Assembly: GCA_029298735.1 (NCBI GenBank)
Contig: JANSLP010000161.1
Location: forward strand, 1 to 64,000
DNA from: Ophiostoma sp. CBS 140.51
Lineage: Eukaryota; Ascomycota; Sordariomycetes; Ophiostomatales; Ophiostomataceae
Length of the DNA: 64,000 bases
Reading direction: 5' to 3'
Shown: in pieces, positions 46,811 through 58,078 of the stretch
Layout: each line of letters opens with the position of its first letter
Numbering within the stretch: the first letter of the stretch is position 1
Translations under genes and position numbers: made by a program
Notes under the pieces: generated by a model
Told to the model about the DNA's origin: nothing
Seen by the model: the letters and a program-made list of their open reading frames with translations, nothing else
Database searches by the model: none

Positions 46811-48348
46811 ATGACGCGCCAACTCATCGGCGAGTGGAACCTCCAGGAGGCCATCACGGAGCAGAGGACAGAAACACAAACAGGCAAAATCCCAGTGCTA
46901 CTGCGATTGGAGAGTGTCTACTTTCCTCGTTCATCATCTCTCACTTTCCCTTCAAATGCACATTCCCTGACAACCAGGGCGACAAATCGACAGCGTGCTG
47001 GTGCAGCGAACGATTCAAAGCCTTCTTATCGTATCAGTATCATCGAGGGCTCAAGTGTGATAGTGTGTGCACACCTTATCCTAATCCGCTTACTGTCCAT
47101 GTCTAACAATCACAGGACGAAATTGACACTAGCAATCTTCATCCTGGCAATAGCGAGGTCCGCATTGTGCCGCCCACCCGGGCCACGCTTCTTTTCTCAG
47201 ACGTGGACGGCCAAACTAAGTATGGCATCGGGCGTGGAAATGGCTATGAATTTGCTCGCTTGCAGACACAAATCGACTCTCAGGATGCCTCGCAAAATGG
47301 ATTGCAGATGGTGAGAATTATCCCAAGTCGCCAAGCTTTTTTTCTAATACCGAACTAACACACTCGATAGAAGAAACGGTCGCTTCTTAAGCTGTGCTTC
47401 CTCAGCGTCGGTGACCTCAAGTCCGCCTCCCATGAGCTTATGCGTATTGGTCTTCGTTGTACCTCGCTGCCTGCAAACGACAACCGCTCCACTCTGAGCA
47501 GGGCATCTTCTGTCGTGTCGGGGCACAGCTCACAGGGCTCTCAAGAGCGTGACATTGTCATCAGATCAGGCACTGGCAATGGACGCCCCCCAGGTTTTGT
47601 CTCCAGGGCCTTGTCCGGCCAGCCTTTGGCCCGTTCTACATCGACCACCGCAATTACTATGCCTGCTCCTCGCCTGTCCGTTGCGCCTTCCACGACCTCG
47701 CTCAAACGGACGCACTCTGAGGCACCGCTTGACCGTGCGGTGACAGATAGGACGAAGCGCCGCCAGACATCAATGACGCCGCAATATGCACGCTCTCCTA
47801 GTCTTCTGCGCCGCGATTCGTCTTCGGCCGACATGGACACTCCATGGCCGCCTCCCGCCCGCAATATAAGCCGGTCTTTGAGTCGGACGCCGAACACGCC
47901 TAAACTAGGCAGTGCTAGTACGCTGTACGAACGCTACGGTGAAACTGACTCCCCTGTGCGCACACCAGTGGGTTTGATCGATCCGGACGAACCGCCGCCG
48001 AGACGCGAGCTTCCACAGTCCGTTACGAGGCACCTGTCTCGGACACCGAGCCGAGATGCTCGACCAGCCAGTGCAAATGGCCCTGGAGCTGCCACGGCCG
48101 AAACAGAAGCTCAGACAACAGCTCCATATATCGAGCCTGAGGTCGCCTTTGTGGCTGGCATGAACCTGTTCCTTGAGCTGGTTGAGCTCAAAGACAGCAT
48201 GATTAGGGAGTGCATGAGCGTGATGACGGTACTAGGTGCCAATGGCAACGATGAGGCAGAAGCCCGTCTTGTGGCACGCTACGCTATTGAGTTTCAGGCG
48301 CGCTTCACAGATATTTGCATGAGGCAAACGAACTCATTCTGCAATTAG
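46811..48348 (+). CDS. Uncharacterised protein, probable four-exon gene
   Basis: The last two exons are well supported: 47116-47310 and 47371-48348, joined across a 60-nt intron (GTGAGA donor, CTAAC branch, TAG). The 5' part is a model: exon 46811-46913, intron with weak donor GTGTCT, exon 46978-47030, intron with donor GTATCA and CTAAC branch, then 47116. This keeps one open frame (MTRQLIGEWNLQEAITEQ, RQIDSVLVQRTIQSLLI, DEIDTSNLHPG) with no stops and correct phases. The conserved-looking block is about residues 55-150 (TRATLLFSDVDGQTKYGIG, YEFARLQTQID, KKRSLLKLCFLSVGDL). A Ser/Arg/Pro-rich middle (about 165-360) with SRTP-type repeats could hold phosphorylation sites, and the tail is helical. 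I do not recognise the family; the Ser-Arg/basic middle suggests a nuclear protein, which is inference. Confidence 0.6.
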
Positions 48349-48488
48349 GGTAAAGTATGGTGGAAGTGTGCTTTCGATATTGACGATGAAAATAAAACAT
48401 TGAGCCCGGAAAGGTTTAGATCACATGGCAGAAGAATAGACGCTAATACATGAGAATGCTCGTACAGAATACCGTGTCCTACAACTAT

Positions 48489-49251
48489 CTAACAAGTGAA
48501 CACCGCCGGGCCAGGGTTTGTGTACGACGTCGGCACCGGGTAGTTGATGTTGATCAGGATGCCCGGGTCTGTCGCCTTGTATGCGCCTGGGAACGCCACC
48601 AGCTCCGTCGGCGACCCGCTACCACCCCCAGAAACCGTGACCTGCCCACATGAAATATAAAACTGTGCGCCGCCTGCACTTTGGGCAACGTGAAGACCCA
48701 AGTGCTCAATGCGTAGCAGATAGTCACCATCGGCCAAGCACTTGGGGATTGTCACCGAAGGGGTCTTCATTCCATTGCTCGACCATGTCAGTGCCTGCCC
48801 GCCAAAGTTGGGCTGCTCCTCATAAATCTTGAACCACACATCACCGGAGCCGTCAAAAGTCGCTGCCGTTTGACCCGAGGGTGCTTTGGCCATGTAAAAT
48901 GCGAGTGGGCCGGGGTGGTAAATGTCCGGGTTAGCTTGGAACGCAATGGTGCCGCCGGCTGTGACATTCACCGTTTGGGCAGCGGCCGTTCCGGGGCTGA
49001 GCTCAAAGCAGCGGATGTCGTCCGATGTGACATCTGTGACGGGACCGTTATTCTGCCAGTTGACCGTCTTGCGGACGGCGACCCAGTCTCCAGTAGATGT
49101 GCCACCATCGATCAAAGCCGAGAAGGTGTCTATTGATCCGTGGTTAGTATGTAAACGGTATGGCAGATGGATGCTGGGATTCAAGGTGCAAAAACCTACA
49201 ATGAGCATCAGCTGCCGTGGCGGCGAGCAAGAGGGGGATCAAGAAGCGCAT
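48489..49251 (-). CDS. AA9 lytic polysaccharide monooxygenase (former GH61), secreted
   Basis: Exons 49251-49200 and 49129-48489 join across a 70-nt intron (49130-49199; donor GTAGGT, acceptor TAG), giving 230 residues. AA9 enzymes oxidatively cleave cellulose or related glucans using one copper ion. Residues 1-16 (MRFLIPLLLAATAADA) form a signal peptide; cleavage leaves His17 as mature His1, followed by YTFSALIDG. The second copper histidine is in YHPGPLAFYMAK, and the axial Tyr with neighbouring His/Gln are in EHLGLH and GAQFYISCGQ. Mature length is about 214 residues, a bare catalytic domain with no CBM1. Two Cys pairs fit the usual disulfides. Splicing is essential: the naive frame start at 49208 lies within the intron and lacks His1. 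A TATAAAAG sits about 165 nt upstream. Confidence 0.93.
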
Positions 49252-49412
49252 ATTGTTGATTCTGAATTTTGTATGAGTCAAGATGAGTTGTTCTAGACAA
49301 TATTCAGAGAAGAAGAGTGATTAAAATGGGACAAAGGTTAAATGAGTATTGAAGAATGAAGTCTGGTGAGTATGTAATTTTGTTTGCCAAGAATTCAAGG
49401 TCCTCGAGCATT

Positions 49413-49420
49413 CTTTTATA
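49413..49420 (-). promoter_or_regulatory. TATA box candidate for the LPMO gene
   Basis: The minus strand reads TATAAAAG, 162-169 nt upstream of the LPMO start codon. Position and match to the consensus support the call. Confidence 0.45.
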
Positions 49421-51897
49421 CTTTTTTGCTCGTCCTCAAGTACACGCATCTACATTATATTTACGAATTTCGGTGTCTACTCCCTCGGACATCATGGCAT
49501 GCGAGGCGGTCGCGTACACCATAGCGGGGTTGCGATACCATATTAAAACGCCCTCATTCCCTCGTGAGAATGAGTATAGAATAGAAAATATGCTCATGCT
49601 TATCCAGGTTTGGGACGGCTTGGCTTTTCTCTTTACTTGGAGGCTCCAAACCCCGGATGGAGCCTGCTGGGAAAGTCATCGCAATATAGAAGCACTATGC
49701 ACGCGCCATGGAAACGGAGCGAGGCCACGGCAAGGACGGAAGTCCAAACCTGTGGGGAGGGGGGGTTAGGTATGGACGAGGTGTTGTTGACAAGTGTAAG
49801 AGTTCCGACGTGGTCGCTTGACCATATAGGGAGGATAAATTAAAAGCAATATGCAGAAGTTCTGAGGAGCGTGCAAGCAAGCAAAAGCGAGAAAAACAAT
49901 ATCACGCGGAGGGAAACAGGCGTAGCGACGGAAACACGGCTCGTGTTAGGAATCTAGTGTGTGGTTATTGAAAAATACAATAAGAATATCAAAACAGGAT
50001 GAAAAAAGATGTTTTTTTTTTCCATGTTTTCTTTTCGTATTTCGAATTTTGTTTCGAAAGTGGTCAACCGACATACGTCGTGTAAAGAGAGCATGATAGC
50101 TGAACCAAGCTCCAACCAGTTTGGCTAGCTTTGACTGTCGTTTCTTGGACGAACGCTTGATGCGGTTGATGTGCTGCTGTTTCACACAGATCGTCGGAAG
50201 ATGGCCAGCCGCAATCTGGCTTTCTTCCCGTTGCCGTCTGCCATGTTGGCACCAGGAAATGTCAATTCAACGCTATCATTCATGCAATCCTTCCGCTCCC
50301 CAAGATCTTCCAATGAAAGAAAGCAAATAATAAAACATGTAAAATACGTGGAAATGCGAAGCAGCGGCTCTTGGAAGTACAAGGGACCCTTCTTTGCGGA
50401 CTAGGGAGAATCTTAAGAGAGATCTTTGTAAGACGGTGCATCTAACCATGCACATGTCATCTATCTCGTGTGACGTCAAAGAAGGGGACTTGGCATTCTG
50501 TGATGGGATTCTGTGCCGTTCGTACACAGCGGACATCCCGTGCCCAAAGAAAACGGTCTTTTTCACCTATTACGTTCTTGCTGCTCATATTCTCAACGAT
50601 GCACACCTCGAATAAAAGCGAGGCTGACGTCGACTGTTTCGAGTTAAAAGGGCAAGATGCTGCCCAATATTGGGATTGATGGCGGTTGAAATCAAGGGTC
50701 TTTCTTGTCAAGCCTTGTAGTTGCCACTCGTCGAAGATTTGACAATATTTTGTCAGCACTCAAACTCTCCCATCCGTATTTTTTTCTGAGCAAAATCCAT
50801 CCTGCCACGGTGGAGAGCGAATTCAATGACAAGTTCACCTATCGGAACATTGCGAGGCTTGGACAACTTGGACAGTGAGCTTTATGCTGTGGACGGCTGC
50901 CACAGACGCTCGGCGTGGCCATCATATGTCAAAGTGCCACTAAACTCAAGGGTCTTTTCGGTCACATTTTCGCATTTTCGACTTTCGCATTCATTGTTCA
51001 ATTGTTCTCCTCAAAAATATGTGCACAATAGGAGCCCGACCGGGCGGCTCTGGATAGTGACACATATGGGCAAGATTGTGAAAGCGAGGCACAGAAAATG
51101 CTGTTAATGCGTCGTGATTGGGTGGCCGGTAGTTTCGTGCTTTGTGCGGCGTCTCGATGCCCATAGCAATAAGAAAATGACAGGGCCTGTAATGCTCCTG
51201 ATTTGTCGACATATGACCTCGTGATGATCAGCAAGGGAAAACAAACAATAAAGCAAGCCCCAAGGATGGCCCAAATATTGTGGCTACATCCACGGATTAG
51301 TCGAGAATATGCTTCGTTTTCTGTGTATCCTCTTTTTTTTGATTGAATATTTGTTCGTCCTTCCTCTTTCGCTCATGCCAACCCGCTGTCTCAGTTCGTG
51401 TCGCGTATGGGAGAGCTTGTACTCTGGTGTCTTCTCGTGCTTGCTTGTGTCTGCTTGTGTGCTTGTGTGCTTTTGTGCTCGTGTGTCTTGCTTAGGCTCA
51501 GCTGCTATCCACCGAGAAATGGTTCACATATTTTTGGTGCGAGTCACCGGGGCGTGGCCGAGCGTAGACGAAGCTCCCCCGTTCCCTCATTATTCTTTTC
51601 TCTTTTTTATTGTTTGGCGCGTCAAGTCTTGTGCCCAGTGTCTTTTTAATCTGCTCGGAAACTTGTCGTCAGCTGTATGGCCGTACAGTGGGCTTTGTGC
51701 TTCTCTCGGGGCAAAGGTCCTTCTGCTAGAATGGGTTCCAGAAAGATGGCTAATGAAGAGACTGTAGGTGAACTGTCGGCAAGCGCGCGTCTTTTTGTGA
51801 GAGTCATGGGGAAACATCCCAATGGTCCAGCCAGGGTCCTCTCGTGGCCGACATGGGATGTCTCGCTTGTGCATCGATGTTAAGCACCAAATAACAA

Positions 51898-51904
51898 TAT
51901 AAAA
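51898..51904 (+). promoter_or_regulatory. TATA box candidate for the carboxylesterase gene
   Basis: TATAAAA about 110 nt upstream of the ATG at 52014. It argues for 52014 rather than the in-frame ATG at 51909, which would lie only 5 nt downstream of it. Confidence 0.45.
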
Positions 51905-52013
51905 CCACATGATCATGTCCGGTCGAGGTCGTCGTCGTTCTCGGTTTTCTGTATCGATTTTTATTAGCTTTTCATTCATTCTATGCCTCCTTATTTCCAA
52001 TAACATCGCCGTA

Positions 52014-54063
52014 ATGCATCCCTTCCTTTTCCAGATCGTCACATTTTTCTCATTTGTCGCCGTAGGTGCGTCAAGTCCAGCAGCCAGCAAGCCAACGTCG
52101 ACAGCCTTGCCCATTCTGAAGCTTCCATATGCATCCTATCAAGCTTCAAGCTACAACTCGGACGACGATATGTAAGAAATATCATCATTCGTAATGATGG
52201 TCCAGCACTGTGTGTTCAGCCTCAGTTTCTCATGCTAGACTCTCAGATATACCTTTTCGAACATTCGTTATGCCGCGCCGCCGGTAGGTGACCTCCGCTG
52301 GGCCAAGCCGGCACCGCCGCTGAAGAACAAGACCCTACAGGACGGTAGCTACGGCCACTCGTGTGTTCAGACAGCAGTCAAAAACTTGAATGTTGTCGGC
52401 ACAGGGAACAGTTCTCCCCTCGGTGCTGCTATCAATCAGTTGTAAGTATAAAAGCTTCCCACATGTTCATCTTACAACACTTGTCCGTGATACTTACGCA
52501 TTTTCCAGCGTTGCTGGCATCCCTGTCCCATTGTTCAACTCAGGTGATGAAGACTGTCTCTTTCTTGACGTCGTTGTGCCTGGAAAAGCTCTGAGGTCGC
52601 CGTCCACGTCTAAGCTGCCCGTTATTGTCTTCATTTATGGTGGCGCCTATGTTTTCGGAAGCAAGGACAGTTACATGCCCGACTTGCCGTTCTACGACGG
52701 GTCCGGTATGATCGGTCAGTCAGGTGGTGACATTATTTTTGTTGTTATGAACTACCGCCTTGGCGCGTACGGTTTCCTGGCCGGCACCACCTTGGAGCGT
52801 GAGGCCTTGCCCAACGCGGGTCTGTGGGACCAGCGTGCCGCCTTCCAGTGGGTGCAAGACTACATCTCGCTAGTCGGCGGCGACCCGACACAGGTCACAG
52901 CCATGGGTGAGTCGGCCGGCGCGGGCTCGCTGTTGCACCACCTCGTGGCCGGCGGCGGCACACTGGACCCGCTCTTCAAGCGAGTCATTCTTCAGTCGCC
53001 GGCGTTCCAGTGGATGTACGACCGTGCTGGAACCGTCGAGGCCACGTTCCAGGTGTTTGCGAGACTGGCTGGGTGTGGACAGAGCGGGGACACGAGCACA
53101 GCGAGCAGTCAAAAGCAGACCATGGCGTGTCTGCGGCAAGCCGACCCAAAAACCCTTGAGGAAGCCAACAGAGCGCTGATGGACACGGTTCCGGCCGGGT
53201 CCTTTGCTGTGGGACCGAGTGCCGATGGCTCCTTCATTCGACAGCTTCCTGTGCTGGAGTTGGCCTTGGGAAATCATGCCAAGGGCGTCGAAGGGTTCTT
53301 ACTGTCACACTGTGCAGACGAGGCAACACTCTTTGTGACTGGCAGTGCCTCCACGGACGCACTCTTTGCCGATTTTGTTCGCGCCACCTTTCCCAACTAC
53401 ACGCATGCCAACGTCGTGGAGAAGATTCTGGAGTTTTACCCGCCCGTCGACAATACCACCGAGACACCCGTCTATAGCAGCGAGTCGGCTCGGGAGGAGG
53501 CGTTTATGCGCGACAGCTGCTTCACCTGCAACGTGCGCCATCTCACTGAGGCCGTCGGTGACGACAAGGTCTGGAACATGCAGTACTCGGTGACGCCTGG
53601 CTGGCATGGCACGGACTTGCTGCCGACATTCTTCAACGCCCGGGCCGGCATCAATATGTCCGATGGCTGGTTAAAAGACATCCTCTCGGTGTTGATGCCG
53701 ATCGTGGGCGCTTTGCTGCTTGGACTCAGCACGGCTGTGCAAAGCTACTTTACGTCGTTTGTGACGACGGGCGACCCCAATACCAACCGCGTCGTCTTTG
53801 ACCTGCCATCCACAATCCAATGGGACCATCCGGTCAGCAACCATAGCGGCGAGCAGATTATGGGTGTGCTCAATGTCGGCGACTTCAGCTTCAGCACGAT
53901 CAACGACACGCAAAATGAGAAATCGGCGTGTGACTTTTGGCGGAGTGTGGCAGCTGCTGTGACGAACCTGGGCGGGTATGCGCCGCCGGGTGCCGTCGTC
54001 GCACAGTCGCTGGTCAACGTGGGCAACAACCCAAGCGCGAATTATGTTGGAGGCAATAGTTGA
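52014..54063 (+). CDS. Secreted type-B carboxylesterase/lipase (alpha/beta hydrolase)
   Basis: Exons 52014-52171, 52247-52441 and 52509-54063 join across introns of 75 and 67 nt to give 635 residues. The family hydrolyses carboxylic esters. The N-terminus MHPFLFQIVTFFSFVAVGAS is a signal peptide; starting at the upstream ATG at 51909 would add an odd basic and hydrophobic lead. Spliced joints restore DDDIYTFSNIRYAAPPVGDLRW and NQFVAGIPVP. The DEDCLFLDV stretch is the family's EDCLxLNV mark. VIVFIYGGAYVFGS is the oxyanion region, and the nucleophile is Ser253 in GESAGAGS. The WHGTDLLPTFF segment probably carries the catalytic His. Several N-glycosylation sequons are present. It diverges from the LPMO gene. 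Substrate cannot be told from sequence. Confidence 0.92.
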
Positions 54064-54665
54064 TGAAAGCTGAAGAACGGCCGAGAAAGGCGAAGAACGA
54101 CTAAAGTGTGAGTGAGAAGATCAAAATTGCACAAAATTGATGTCCAAGATTATAGGTCAACGAAGGTTCTTTGAAGGTGATGGACAAGACTGTAAGAATT
54201 TCTTTTGTGAGGAGGCGCAATGGTAAAGCAAGTTCAACAAACTGGACATTCCCATAAACCAAAATTGCGAGACGAGAAAGGCGTATAACGAGAGAGAGAG
54301 AGAGGAAAGCATGGGAAAGAAAAGTAGAAATGAGGTCATAAGAATGAGTACAATGAAGAGCAACTATATAAAACAAAAACAATCCGGGCCAAGCCCTCGA
54401 ACGAGATAAAATAAAACCATAAAGACTGAAAACAGACAAGAAAGAAACAAGTAAAAAAAACAAAGCCAGAGAGTGCCAGAAGAAACGTCAAAAGCAAAAT
54501 GGAAAACCCAAAATTTCTCCTAACCGTTTCCCGCGAGGGTGCTGTGATTGTAAATCACAGCACCATAGTAGGGGGAAATGCGTTTCGAACTCTTTTTGTC
54601 TGTCCATTTTCAGATCGTTCAAAATACGCCGCATCGCCATGCGGTACGTTGTATCGTGGCTAGGT
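54064..54665. other. Convergent 3' intergenic region with hairpin
   Basis: About 600 nt between the esterase stop (plus) and the Ysc84-type stop (minus). It is A-rich on the plus strand, with a (GA)n run at 54289-54304 and a perfect inverted repeat at 54538-54564. No gene is seen. Confidence 0.6.
54538..54564. repeat. Perfect 12-bp inverted repeat with 3-nt loop
   Basis: GGTGCTGTGATT at 54538-54549 and its exact reverse complement AATCACAGCACC at 54553-54564 are separated by only GTA. Outer sequences TTTCCC (about 54526-54532) and GGGAAA (about 54574-54580) could extend the stem after an internal bulge. It lies about 100 nt beyond the Ysc84-type stop codon, on the 3' side of that gene, and would form a strong stem-loop in RNA from either strand. 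Confidence 0.8.
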
Positions 54666-56230
54666 CTACTCCTTCATCTTGACGTAATTGCTGGGGAAGA
54701 TACCGTGTCTTGTGCCAATCATTCCGGTCCTGTTTGAAATTTCAAGTTAGCACGTGTTCCAACAAACTGGAGAAAACAAGCATCATAAGCAAATCAATAC
54801 ATACCACCAATCGTTGTCGCTCTCTGTCTTCTTCAGCACAGTAATGACATCACCCTTCTTGAATGCCAGGTCGCCGGGCTGGTCAGCCTCAAATGTGAAC
54901 AGAGCGACAGCCTCGTTCTTCTTGAGCATGTTCTGTTTGCTGGCAAAGTTGGGCTTCGGCGCAGCGGGCCGGCCGGGGCCCGATCGTGAGTCCGGCTTGC
55001 TATCGTTGTACGTGTTGGAGCGCGAGTTGCTGTTGAAGCCACGCGAGCCCGGGTCATCGTAGGTGTCGTCACGCCACGAATTGGTCGTCGCTGAGCGCCG
55101 AGGTGCACCATATCCGCCGCCGCCGCCTCCGTTACGGCCGTAGCCATCGTCACGTCCACCGCGGCCGTATCCATCATCGCGGTCTCGATCGTACCGGTCA
55201 CGGTCGCCGCCCCGGTCACCGCCCCGGTCACCACCACGGTCCCATGATGGGCTGCCGTAACCACTATCGCGGACAGGGCCATCATTGTAGCTCCGGCGGT
55301 TGTTGTTGTTGCCGTAGCCGCCGCCAACGTTGTCGTACTGGTCATCGTACACGGGGATGTCGTTGTACATGTCGTCGCCGTTTCCGCGGCCACCAGTGTT
55401 GAAGGCACGTGAGTTGAGGATGTTGAGCAGAGGAGCAGCCTGCGCAGGTACTGGCTCAGAGCCAGACAGCAGCTCGCTAGCGCTGACCATGCGGCCGTAG
55501 AGACGGGCGTTGGCCTCCTTGCGTTCGATGATGGCAGAGCCCTCAAGCGACACACCAGCGAACAGACCCTTCGTCTTAGAGTAACTGAAGACGGCTGCGA
55601 CACTCTTCAGACTGGCGGCACCGGCAGCCTCGGCATTGCGGCCGACGGGACCGGCGGCAAGAGAAACGTTGCCACCGAGGGTCAGGGAACCGGCCTGGGA
55701 GAAGGTCTTCACGGCCTTCGCATCGTTGAGAATAAAAACAAAGTCTGTCAGCTCGAAGCCGATCTGGCCACCAAAACCTGCGCCGCCGGTCGCAATGGCG
55801 CTGGGTGCACTCCAGCTGCCGTCGGGAAGTCGCGCAATAACAAGACCGCTACCGAACCGAGCGGATCCGAGGAAACCGGCCTTGAATACTGTTATGATCG
55901 CAAGACCCTGCAGAGAACCGAGAGAGATACGTTAGTCGTCAGACAAACAAAACTGACATGTGAAGTTGCGACAATGCTAGATAGGCTCCAAACATACCTT
56001 GGCGTCCGCCAGGACCGAGGGGGGAATGACTTTCTCAGGGCCAAAAGCCTGACGAGGGTCGATGAACGAAGCAAGAATCTTTCCGCACTTCTTGCACTCC
56101 GCTGTAGGTTGTGATGTCAGAGGCTATCGGGAAAATGCGACAGGGGAACAGAGAGGGGTAAAAGAGGACAGAAGCATGAAGGACGTTACTTACATGCCAT
56201 CGACGATGGAAGAGGGTTGTTGATACCCAT
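54666..56230 (-). CDS. Ysc84/Lsb3-type SYLF and SH3 domain protein (actin patch)
   Basis: Four exons, 56230-56194, 56101-55998, 55907-54805 and 54729-54666, with introns of 92, 90 and 75 nt, give 435 residues. These proteins bind actin and phosphoinositides at endocytic patches. The spliced start MGINNPLPSSMASECKKCG and ILASFIDP, PEKVIPPSVL and AKGLAIITVFKAGFLGSARFG blocks match the SYLF (DUF500) domain of yeast Ysc84 and Lsb3 at residues 1 to about 225. The linker (about 240-370) is rich in Gly, Asp, Arg, Asn and Tyr, with RGGD repeats coded near 55196-55235. An SH3 domain ends the protein (ALFTFEADQPGDLAFKKGD to GIFPSNYVKMKE), with its DWW rebuilt across the last intron. The open frame alone would miss both termini. 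Confidence 0.93.
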
Positions 56231-58078
56231 CGCTGCGGTTTGTCGAGTGTGTTTGCGATTTGCGACGGGAAGTGGTTTACGTCGTTCGCGGGTGACGTTT
56301 GTTGACAGAAGGATGTTGAACGGCGAAGAAGGGGTTCAGAAAGAGGTAAGGAGGAGAAGGTTCGAAAGAACGACAGGGAACGTCTGTGGAATATTGGAAT
56401 ATTTGCGTGTGGCACGGCCTACTGCAGGCTAGGACCGTTGATGAGCCAAGCTGTTGGGGTGGTTGGCAGTGGGACGGATTGGTGGGATTAAGGGAGGTGT
56501 GGATGCCTAAATGTAGTGCGTGTCAGCGAAGGAAGAGGAGCGACAAGGACACCAGTTGAGGCAGAAAAAGGTAGGAAGGATAGGAAGAAATGATTGAAAA
56601 AGAAGTGCAAGGAGAGTTCTGACCTGGACAATCGCGGGGAAGAGAAGCACGAAGTGTGGCTGGCAAAATCAGGCTTTGAAGTTGGAGTCGATTCGACAAA
56701 GACCGGGCGAAACAATGTGCGTGCGTGCGCGCGTCTGTGCAGTGAGCAGACAGAATGACAAAAGAGGCCGCCACGGAAAGTGAGACTGCAGGAGAAATGC
56801 GCGGAAAACCGATGGATCTTAATGCGTGGTGGAGAATAGTTGCGGAGGCTAAGGAGGACAGGGGAGCAATATGGGACGCTATGGGTGTTAAAGCTCGCAG
56901 ATAGGCACGGTCATAGGGCGAGGGAGATAAACGAAGGCCCGAGGATGAGAGGACAATGAAAAGAAAATAAAGAAGAAAGGGAACAAGAGAAATAAAAGCA
57001 GAGATCTAGAAAGATGCTTAAAAAGAGGGAACCCGGGGCTATGGTGCCCGCCGCGCGAAGGACTGGCAGGAGGACAAAGTTCCAGTATATAAAAGCGCTG
57101 TAGGCACCACGATTCGGATGCGGGATGGCGCAGACGGTGACGACGGTGGTGGCAGAGGCGAAAATTGGCGATGTCGGTAGAGATGACGAGTGACGTTAGA
57201 ATCACGAGAGTGAGGGGGATAAAGGGGAAAGAGAGCGACAAAGTGGGAGGGCAAAATTGGGCAAAAATGGGCAGGTACGCGTGAGACGGCGTAAAAGAAC
57301 GGTGCAACTGGGTGGTGCTCTTGCTGTCTCCGAATGCGAAAGTGTTCCCTCACCTTCCTCGTTTCCATTTTGCGGTAGAAGCAGCGACCGGCGAACAGCG
57401 ACGGCGAGCGCCAGCAGAAACAGTGGGCTGCAGTGGACTGAGCGGTCGTACTTGCCTCTTTTGTCTCCTCTCTTTCATCCAGTCTGCTCCAGCGTACGGA
57501 AGCGACGGAGGGGCTGTGTCCCGTCCAATTGGGCGGCGCTAAGCTGCTTGGAGCGGGCACCCCGCGCTGCCAAAAGTCTCGCGAGAAGAGAAGGAATGGG
57601 GCCTGGCCTCTGGGCCTGTTGATGACAGAACAATGGAGTCTCTGTGGCGCACAGAGTGGTTAGCGTCAGCCACAGCACTGGAGGGTCCTGTGACACAGGC
57701 AAGCTTGCTGGCCTGACCGGGCCTTGTGCCGCCGAGGCTGGCAACTGCCACTGGTATGGGAGAGCAACGCCTGGCCAGGCCTGCCAAGTCAAGTCGCCCC
57801 GGCGTCATCGTCAGTACGTAAAAGGACAAACGTTTGTGTTTCATCTCCTGTTCAAACAACCCCCATTCGACCCAACCCCAACGAACACCACGGTGCATCT
57901 GCATTTCTGTCGCTTTCGTGCGCATCGCCAAGATCATCTCTGTCAATCAAAGAACGACACGACAAAACCCTACCATCAAACCGATCGCATCACCAAATCG
58001 CATCGACGATCATCACCAACCCCTTTTTTCGAGTATTAACGACCTCCATCTTCTCCTTCAACTTTTTCTCCGCCCACC
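56231..58078. promoter_or_regulatory. Divergent region between the Ysc84-type and Sft1 genes
   Basis: About 1.85 kb between divergent starts. AG-rich plus-strand runs at 56310-56660 and 56920-57000 match a CT-rich leader for the minus-strand gene. TATATAAAAG at 57085-57094 points to the plus strand but lies almost 1 kb from the Sft1 start. Immediately before the Sft1 ATG (57990-58078) the plus strand is C/T- and A-rich. No gene is supported. Confidence 0.45.

Larger units (their letters stand above)
49252..52013. promoter_or_regulatory. Divergent region between the LPMO and carboxylesterase genes
   Basis: About 2.76 kb between divergent start codons. On the LPMO side a minus-strand TATAAAAG lies at 49413-49420, and GCGGGG (near 49524) and GTGGGG (near 49751) fit the CreA consensus SYGGRG, though such hexamers are common by chance. 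On the esterase side TATAAAA lies at 51898-51904. T-rich and CT-rich runs occur at 51320-51480 and 51590-51620. No gene is supported. Confidence 0.45.

Noticed and set aside
48489..49208. LPMO start at 49208 (unspliced frame)
   Set aside because: The first residues come from intron sequence; splicing gives a signal peptide and the required N-terminal His.
51909..52013. Upstream in-frame ATG of the carboxylesterase
   Set aside because: It lies just 5 nt after a TATAAAA and would put a basic and hydrophobic lead before a normal signal peptide.
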